Below are positions 41,474 to 46,632 of a DNA stretch of 46,632 nt, one piece after another. This stretch comes from Methylobacterium persicinum (lineage in GTDB: Bacteria; Pseudomonadota; Alphaproteobacteria; Rhizobiales; Beijerinckiaceae). Under the pieces are notes generated by a model. The model was not told where the DNA came from and made no database searches. It worked only from the letters and a program-made list of their open reading frames with translations. The stretch is from positions 1-46,632 of the forward strand of contig NZ_BPQX01000013.1 in assembly GCF_022179525.1 (NCBI RefSeq). Reading direction: 5' to 3'. The position numbers and the translations under genes are program-made. Position 1 is the stretch's first letter. Each line of letters opens with the position of its first letter.

Positions 41474-42253
41474 TCAGAACGACGACGGGGAAGGGACGGA
41501 GCGTGCCCGAGCGGCGCCCTGGCGTGCCAGCTCCTCGCGCAGGATCGGCGCCGCCATCTCGGCCCCGTGCATGCCGATGAGGCTGACGATCTCCAGGACC
41601 TCCATCAGCTCCTCCCGGGTCGCGCCGTAGCCGAGGGCGTTGCGCATGTGCAGCTTGAGCCCCGGCACGTAGAGATGCGTCGCCGCGGCGTCGAAGGCGC
41701 AGTAGACGAACTCCTTCATCTTGGGCTCCAGCACCCCGTGCCGCCAGGGATAGGCGGAGAAGTCGAGGTAGCCCTCGAACAGGTCGGGATCGAGTTCCAG
41801 GAACCCGTCCCAGAACGTGTGCCAGTAGCCCCGGTCGCGGGTGAAGTCGGCCTTCAGCCTCTCCTGGCGCTCGCTGAGGGGGGCGGGACCGGTGCGCTGG
41901 CCGGCCTCGTCCAGCACCTCGAGCAGGAGGGGCACACCGATGTTGCAGGCATGGATGCCCAGGGTCGCGGTGAGGGCGATCACCTCCATCACCTCATCCT
42001 TCGAGGCCCCCGCCGCCAGGGCGTTGCGGATCTGGCGGCGGATGCCGGGGGCGTAGAGGTGGGTGGCGGCGGCCGAGGCCGCGAGCCCGATCAGCGCCCG
42101 GCCCTTGTCGCCCAGATGGTTGCCGCGCACGGGCACGCCCGCCATGCGGTGCCACGCGGCCAGGAAGCCCGGCGACAGCTCGGCGAGGGCCTCCTGGCCC
42201 TCCTCCCAGTAGCCGTGCTGCGATTCCACGTCCCGGCGAAGGTCGTCGCTCAT
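41474..42253 (-). CDS. Carboxymuconolactone decarboxylase family protein, two domains
   Basis: This 259-aa protein contains two AhpD/CMD-like helical domains, each with an AAATHLYAPG- or AAATHLYVPG-type segment and an R-N-A-L-x-x-GA turn (about 55-115 and 185-245). The family includes 4-carboxymuconolactone decarboxylase and AhpD peroxidases, but the CxxC pair of AhpD is absent, so a redox role is unlikely. Its ATG overlaps the cupin stop as ATGA. It is the last gene of the cluster. The reaction is unknown. Confidence 0.84.
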   Translation of the reverse strand: MSDDLRRDVESQHGYWEEGQEALAELSPGFLAAWHRMAGVPVRGNHLGDKGRALIGLAASAAATHLYAPGIRRQIRNALAAGASKDEVMEVIALTATLGIHACNIGVPLLLEVLDEAGQRTGPAPLSERQERLKADFTRDRGYWHTFWDGFLELDPDLFEGYLDFSAYPWRHGVLEPKMKEFVYCAFDAAATHLYVPGLKLHMRNALGYGATREELMEVLEIVSLIGMHGAEMAAPILREELARQGAARARSVPSPSSF

Positions 42254-42639
42254 TCCGTCGCGCTCCGGTAGGATTCGTCGGTCACGGCATCCTGCCAAGT
42301 CGTGCCACCGACCGAGATGGCGGTGTGCAGGAGGAAACTGTCGGCGGCGGCTCCGTGCCAGTGGCGCTCGCCCGCCGGGATCCAGACCGTGTCGCCCGGC
42401 CGGATGGCCTGCGCCGCCTGACCCTCGACGCAGACCCAGCCCTTCCCGGCCTGGATCTGGAGCACCTGCCCCTGGCCGTGAGTGTGCCAGTGGGTCCGGG
42501 CGGCGGGCGTGAAGAACACGTTGTTGACCATGACCCCGCCGGTCGCAGGCATGACCGGATCGGCCCAGACCTGCCCCGTGAAGGTCGCCCCGCGGCTCTC
42601 GGAAGGCGCATCGGGGGCGCGGCCGTGGAAGATCTGCAT
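42250..42639 (-). CDS. Cupin domain protein
   Basis: This 129-aa single-domain cupin has metal-ligand histidines in THWHTHGQGQVLQI and GERHWHG. Small cupins of this form often accompany CMD-family proteins, and some act as isomerases, decarboxylases or quercetinase-like enzymes. ATG 42639 is preceded by GAAGGA. It overlaps the downstream CMD gene by 4 nt and follows the dehydrogenase gene by 5 bp. Confidence 0.85.
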   Translation of the reverse strand: MQIFHGRAPDAPSESRGATFTGQVWADPVMPATGGVMVNNVFFTPAARTHWHTHGQGQVLQIQAGKGWVCVEGQAAQAIRPGDTVWIPAGERHWHGAAADSFLLHTAISVGGTTWQDAVTDESYRSATE

Positions 42640-42644
42640 GGTGT

Positions 42645-43538
42645 CTATCCTTCGTGTAGGCGGATGCCGCCGGAGACGTCGCCGATGGCATCGACGACCC
42701 GGTTCGAGATGACGTCGCCGTAGCCCAGCGCCGTGGCGAGGCCGAAGCTCGCGAGTGGGCCGGAGGCGTTCAGGGAGGCGACGCCGAGTTCGTGCAGGAG
42801 GTCGGCGTAGAGCACGACGTCCTTGGTCATGAGCTTGCCCGTCAGGCCGCCCTCCAGGTAGTCGCCATCGACGATCCGGGGGAAGCGGTTGAGGGTGGCG
42901 AAGTTGACCCCGCTCGACGCGTTCAGCACCTCGAGGAGCCGGTGCAGGTCGAGCCCGGCCTTCTTGCCGGCGACCATGACCTCGGCGGTGGCGGCGAGGC
43001 TCACCGCGTTCAGGAAGTTGTTCAGGAGCTTTGTCGTGTGGCCGGCGCCGCTGCCGCCCATGACGACGACCTTGGCCGCGATCGGCGCGAAGACCGGGGC
43101 GAGGCGGGCCACCGCCGCCGCATCGCCGCCGACCATCAGGGTGAGGCTCCCCTTCTCCGCGGCGGCGGCGCCGCCCGAGATGCCCGCATCCACGTAGGCC
43201 ACGCCCCGCTCCGCCAGGAGCGCCGAGAGCCGCCGGGTTGAGCTGGCCGAGGCCGTGCTGAGATCCACCACGACCTGCCCCGCCCGGCAGGCGGAAAGAA
43301 CCCCGCCCTCCCCCTCGACCACCGCCTCGACCACCCGGCTGTCGGGCAGGGACATCAGGACGATGTCGGAACCCCGCACCACCTCCGCCGCGGAGGCCGC
43401 CGCCCCGGCGCCGCACCGGGCGGCGGCGCCCGAATCCGCGTCGTAGCCCGTCACCGGGATCCCGGCCCCGACGAGGCGGCGCGTCATGCGCCCGCCCATG
43501 TTGCCGAGGCCGATGAAGCCGATCCGATCCATGCTCAT
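42645..43538 (-). CDS. 3-hydroxyisobutyrate dehydrogenase-like NAD(P)-dependent oxidoreductase 1
   Basis: This 297-aa beta-hydroxyacid dehydrogenase has the Rossmann motif GFIGLGNMGGRM at the N-terminus, the substrate segment DAGISGGAAAAEKGSLTLMV and the catalytic lysine in GAGHTTKLLNNF. The family includes 3-hydroxyisobutyrate, tartronate semialdehyde and sulfolactaldehyde reductases. GGAGGA lies just before ATG 43538. A paralogue is 2 kb upstream in the same cluster. The substrate is not predictable. Confidence 0.88.
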   Translation of the reverse strand: MSMDRIGFIGLGNMGGRMTRRLVGAGIPVTGYDADSGAAARCGAGAAASAAEVVRGSDIVLMSLPDSRVVEAVVEGEGGVLSACRAGQVVVDLSTASASSTRRLSALLAERGVAYVDAGISGGAAAAEKGSLTLMVGGDAAAVARLAPVFAPIAAKVVVMGGSGAGHTTKLLNNFLNAVSLAATAEVMVAGKKAGLDLHRLLEVLNASSGVNFATLNRFPRIVDGDYLEGGLTGKLMTKDVVLYADLLHELGVASLNASGPLASFGLATALGYGDVISNRVVDAIGDVSGGIRLHEG

Positions 43539-43562
43539 GGCGATCCTCCCGCTGCGGGGCCG

Positions 43563-44936
43563 TCAGTGGCCGGGGCCGAAATCGACGTCCCGGGTCTCGG
43601 GGCCGATCAGGGCACCGACCATGCCCACGAGGCCGCCGATCATCATCAGCACCACGGGGGTCAGGGCGAGCGGCATGAGGGCGCTCAGCCAGTCCATGTA
43701 GAAGGCGTAGAAGGATGGGATGACCACCGACAGGCTGAAGCCGATGCCGAAGCCGGTCGCCCGGACGTCGGTGGCGAAGCGCTCGTTGATGTAGGTGACG
43801 ATGACGCCCCAGGGCGAGGTCACGATCACCGCGAGCAGGGTCACCAGCAGCGCCCTCGGCCCGAAGGCAAGGTCGGGCGTGACGGTGAGGACGTAGAGGA
43901 TCCCCGCGCCCGCCGTCGCGATCACCGGGCCGATGATGGCGAAGAAGCGCCGCCGCCCGATCGCCTGTCCCAGCAATCCCGCGCCGATATAGCTGAAGAA
44001 CAGTACCGTGTAGCAGATCATCAGCGTCGCGGTGAGCGCGATCCCGCTCAGGTGCAGGGTCTTCACCAGGAGGCCGGTGGGCATGTAGATCGTGACGAGG
44101 TTCTGCGTGGTCCAGAAACCGGTCATCAGCAGCAGGACCTGGAGCAGGTCGCGCCCGCCCTTGCCCGAGAGCAGACTCGACAGGGGCAGCGTCTCGGCCT
44201 GCGCCGTGCCGTCCCTGGTCTTCGTCTTCCAGACTTCGGATTCGGAGACCTTACGGATGTAGTAAAGGGCGAGAAGCCCCGCGAGGGCCGCCCCGACGAG
44301 GAACGGGATGCGCCAGCCCCAAACGGTGTAGGGCGAGCCTGGGCCGGCCAGGGGGAACAGCGTGAACATCAGCATCGTGATGAGGTTGATGCTCACATAG
44401 GCCGCCGGAAACCCGGCGAGGATCAACCCGCCAACGAATCCCCGCCGCTCCTTCTGCGAATACTCGATGGCCAGCGGGATCGCCCCGGTATAACCGCCGC
44501 CGAGGAAGACGCCGTCGAGGAAGCGCAGCAAGACGAGGAGCAGGTAGGAGGCGAGCCCCAGGGTCTCGTAGGTGGGCAGGAGGCCGATCAGGAGGGTGAT
44601 GACGCCGAACCCGGCCACCGAGTAGATCGAGGCCGCCCTCCGCCCGACCTTGTCGGCGACGATGCCGAAGATCAGCGCCCCCACCGGACGCCCGAGCAGG
44701 GTGGTGATGAAGACCAGGGAGGCCAGCACGGTCTCGACCTGGGGCGAGAGGCCCTTCGGCTGAAACAGGAACATCACCGGCGCCAGCGCCACCACCGGCA
44801 GGTAGATGTCGAACATGTCGATGTATTCGGAGAAGAACGCCCCGCGGATCGCGCTGCGGCGCTTCTCCCCGTGATCGTCGGCGAGGGCGGCTCTTGCCTC
44901 CCGGCCCGGCAATGCCGCGGCGGATGTCGATGTCAA
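43563..44936 (-). CDS. MFS transporter of the second catabolic cluster
   Basis: This 457-aa, 12-segment major facilitator carries EYIDMFDIYLPVVALAPV in segment 1, GIVADKVGRRAA in loop 2-3 and RFLDGVFLGGGYTG in segment 4, placing it near the organic-acid:H+ symporters. The start is inferred to be TTG 44936, because GGAGGAA lies 5-6 nt upstream and the frame has no suitable ATG. It would import the substrate of the cluster. It is 24 bp ahead of the dehydrogenase gene. Confidence 0.84.
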   Translation of the reverse strand: MTSTSAAALPGREARAALADDHGEKRRSAIRGAFFSEYIDMFDIYLPVVALAPVMFLFQPKGLSPQVETVLASLVFITTLLGRPVGALIFGIVADKVGRRAASIYSVAGFGVITLLIGLLPTYETLGLASYLLLVLLRFLDGVFLGGGYTGAIPLAIEYSQKERRGFVGGLILAGFPAAYVSINLITMLMFTLFPLAGPGSPYTVWGWRIPFLVGAALAGLLALYYIRKVSESEVWKTKTRDGTAQAETLPLSSLLSGKGGRDLLQVLLLMTGFWTTQNLVTIYMPTGLLVKTLHLSGIALTATLMICYTVLFFSYIGAGLLGQAIGRRRFFAIIGPVIATAGAGILYVLTVTPDLAFGPRALLVTLLAVIVTSPWGVIVTYINERFATDVRATGFGIGFSLSVVIPSFYAFYMDWLSALMPLALTPVVLMMIGGLVGMVGALIGPETRDVDFGPGH

Positions 44937-45016
44937 GGCGTTCCTCCGAATGGACGTCGATCGTGCCGCGGGGTGCCTCTGACGGGCGCCTCCGCGGCCT
45001 GTCCGTGCCCCGGCCT

Positions 45017-45412
45017 TCAGCCGGCCGGGTGCTCCTTGTCCCAGTCGGCGATGGCCGCCGAGGCGGTGCGGAAGGCGGCCAGCGCCGCCGGGGCACCGCA
45101 ATAGACGAGGGCCTGCATCAGCACCGCCTGGATCTCGTCCCTGGTGACGCCGTTGGTCAGGGCGCCCTTCACGTGGACCGACAGCTCGTGGTGCTGGTTG
45201 AGGGCCGTCAACATGGCAATGTTGAGCATGCTACGGGTCTTGAACGGCAGGCGCTCGTCGCCCCACACCTCGCCCCAGCAATATTCGGTGACGAGGCGCT
45301 GCACCGGACGGTTGAAATCGTCGGCATTCGCCCATGACTTCTCGACATGGGCGGCGCCGAGCACCGTCTTGCGGTTCTCGAAGCCGTTCTGGAACATCGT
45401 CTCATCGCTCAT
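45017..45412 (-). CDS. Carboxymuconolactone decarboxylase family protein, single domain
   Basis: This 131-aa protein resembles 4-carboxymuconolactone decarboxylase (PcaC): FENRKTVLGAAHVEKSWANA, EYCWGEVWGDERLPFKTRSM and HVKGALTNGVTRDEI match that family. PcaC acts in the beta-ketoadipate pathway, but no other pca gene is near, so a related decarboxylation or lactone reaction is as likely. ATG 45412 was chosen; ATG 45430 is an in-frame alternative. It lies 80 bp before the MFS gene. Confidence 0.84.
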   Translation of the reverse strand: MSDETMFQNGFENRKTVLGAAHVEKSWANADDFNRPVQRLVTEYCWGEVWGDERLPFKTRSMLNIAMLTALNQHHELSVHVKGALTNGVTRDEIQAVLMQALVYCGAPAALAAFRTASAAIADWDKEHPAG

Positions 45413-45443
45413 CGGGTCGACTTTCTTCATTTATGATGACGGC

Positions 45444-45525
45444 CGTCCTTGCGAGCACAGCAAAGCCATCCAGACAGCGGGATTTTTGCGAAGGTGGCGC
45501 AGCCCCGGATCGCTTCGCGGCGCAC
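45444..45525. repeat. Decayed copy of the 32494 hairpin repeat
   Basis: The left part (45444-45473) matches the arm of the 32494-32587 repeat with several changes, and 45504-45525 resembles its other arm. The arms no longer pair well, so this looks like a degraded element between two genes of the cluster. Confidence 0.5.
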
Positions 45526-45571
45526 GCACCGCCGACAAAGGACGCCTTGCAGCGGGCGGAGACCTGGCGGC

Positions 45572-46453
45572 TCATTCGAAGTCCGCTTCGTCCGCCAGGA
45601 AGCGGTACATCTCGGTGTGGTCGGAGGCCGCGCCGGCTTTCTCCGCGACGGCATGCCAGAGGCCGATGCCGTGCCGGCCGAAGGTCAGGGGGTAGTCGAC
45701 GGACCGCGCCAGCGCCTGAGCGATGCCGAGATCCTTGTCCATCAGTTTCAGGGAGAAGCCGGAGGCGAAGCTGCCGCTCAGCATAAACGGCTTCACCTTG
45801 TTCTCGGAGGTGTTGCTGCGACCCGTCGAGGCATTGAGTACATCGGTCATGACGTCCGGGTCGATGCCGAAGCGCTGGGCCACGTGCAGGGCCTCCACCG
45901 TGGCCATGAGGCCGGCGGCGGAGACGAAGTTGTTCAGGGCCTTCGCCGCGTGCCCGGCTCCCGCCGCGCCGATATGCAGGATCGAGCGACCCATGGCCTC
46001 CAGCACCGGGCGGAGACGTTCGAGCAGGGCGCCGTCGCCGCCCACGAGGATGGCGAGCGACCCGTCGACGGCCCGCTTCACCCCGCCGGAGACCGGCGCG
46101 TCGAGGTAGCCGAGGCCCCTGGCCGCGAGGGCTTCCCCCAGGGCCCGGGAGCGCACCGGCTCGGAGGAGCTCATGTCGCTCACCGTCGCCCCGCGGGGCA
46201 GCGCGTCCGCGAGGCCCCGGCCGATCAGCACCTCTTCCACCACCGCCGAATTCGGCAGCATGGTGATCAGCGCATCGAGGGACCCGGCGGCCTCCGGGCT
46301 GAGCGGCTCGGCCCGGAGGGCGTCGCACAGGGTCCGGGTCCGTTCCGCGTCGGCGTCGTTCAGGACCAGGGCATGGCCGGCCTCGGCGAGGCGCCGGGCC
46401 ATCGGCGCGCCCATCATGCCGAGGCCGATGAAGCCGATGCGCATCTGAGTCAT
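45572..46453 (-). CDS. 3-hydroxyisobutyrate dehydrogenase-like NAD(P)-dependent oxidoreductase 2
   Basis: This 293-aa beta-hydroxyacid dehydrogenase has GFIGLGMMGAPMARRL at the N-terminus, DAPVSGGVKRAVDGSLAILV in the substrate site and the catalytic lysine in GAGHAAKALNNF. It is the first gene of the minus-strand cluster. ATG 46453 is preferred over an in-frame TTG at 46471. It is clearly diverged from oxidoreductase 1, which suggests two successive oxidations or two stereoisomers. The 159-bp gap to the next gene holds a decayed repeat. Confidence 0.88.
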   Translation of the reverse strand: MTQMRIGFIGLGMMGAPMARRLAEAGHALVLNDADAERTRTLCDALRAEPLSPEAAGSLDALITMLPNSAVVEEVLIGRGLADALPRGATVSDMSSSEPVRSRALGEALAARGLGYLDAPVSGGVKRAVDGSLAILVGGDGALLERLRPVLEAMGRSILHIGAAGAGHAAKALNNFVSAAGLMATVEALHVAQRFGIDPDVMTDVLNASTGRSNTSENKVKPFMLSGSFASGFSLKLMDKDLGIAQALARSVDYPLTFGRHGIGLWHAVAEKAGAASDHTEMYRFLADEADFE

Positions 46454-46519
46454 GTCCTGGTCCCTTCCCAATACGGCCTAGGGCCGGTGTCGATCAGGTT
46501 GAGGCGATCCCTCCCTCCT

Positions 46520-46627
46520 CCTCATCCTGAGGTGCCCGCATCAGCGGGCCTCGAAGGAGCCCTCCAGGGATCGCGCGGCAGGCTGGAGCCCTCCTTCGAG
46601 GCGGCTTCGCCGCACCTCAGGATGAGG
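46520..46627. repeat. REP-like palindromic element, copy 4
   Basis: It has the same ends (CCTCATCCTGAGG, CAGGATGAGG) and internal CTCGAAGGAG segments as the copies at 7903, 8117 and 31337, with a different centre. It lies upstream of the last gene, at the right edge of the window. Confidence 0.88.
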
Positions 46628-46632
46628 CCTTC

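Noticed and set aside
43566-45104. A 512-codon plus-strand frame opposite the MFS transporter gene
   Set aside because: Its composition (Asp, Glu, His, Gln, Arg) is typical of an antisense shadow; the opposite strand encodes a clear 12-segment carrier.

Overview
The window is a GC-rich chromosomal segment of an alphaproteobacterium. Gene content (Tad/Cpa pilus genes, nucleoside salvage, plant-sulfonate catabolism), codon use and a family of palindromic intergenic repeats built on CATCCTGAGGTGC suggest Methylobacteriaceae (Methylobacterium/Methylorubrum). That placement is an inference; no marker gene is present.

Layout. 1-2003: the edge of an integrated element, with a tyrosine integrase reading away from a tRNA-Ser(CGA) and a perfect inverted copy of the integrase 3' end at the window edge. 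2343-6872: an orphan molybdopterin-binding subunit of the xanthine dehydrogenase family, and an OpgH-type glucan glucosyltransferase. 7114-8236: an L,D-transpeptidase, its terminator, and two tandem 145-bp repeats. 8258-11525 (minus): a tightly overlapping nucleoside salvage operon cdd-punA-deoC-deoA. 11640-14225 (minus): patatin, ECF sigma factor and anti-sigma factor. 14469-17016: an iron-containing alcohol dehydrogenase and an orphan ABC substrate-binding protein. 17265-25360 (plus): the Tad pilus export genes cpaB-C-D-E-F-tadB-tadC, without pilin or prepilin peptidase.

25478-33573 is the highlight: a compact, apparently complete sulfolactate degradation regulon. Minus strand: MFS transporter, sorA, sorB (periplasmic sulfite dehydrogenase). 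Plus strand: GntR/UTRA regulator, suyA-suyB (sulfolactate sulfo-lyase), comC and slcC (the two dehydrogenases that interconvert the sulfolactate enantiomers through sulfopyruvate). The inferred flow is uptake of racemic sulfolactate, conversion of the S form to the R form by SlcC plus ComC, cleavage by SuyAB to pyruvate and sulfite, and oxidation of sulfite to sulfate by SorAB. A palindrome around GGTCTTATAYAAGA lies before the regulator gene and across the predicted -10 of suyA, so the regulator probably represses both.

33547-34117 holds a parDE toxin-antitoxin pair whose toxin gene overlaps the end of slcC. 34206-38445 encodes an HME-type RND permease and its adaptor. 38748-40696 carries an SDR dehydrogenase and an alpha/beta hydrolase. 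40644-46453 (minus) is a second catabolic cluster of unknown substrate: two 3-hydroxyisobutyrate-dehydrogenase-like enzymes, an MFS transporter, two carboxymuconolactone-decarboxylase-like proteins (three domains in all), a cupin and a GntR/FCD regulator. Function calls rest on reading motifs and gene order; no database search was possible.
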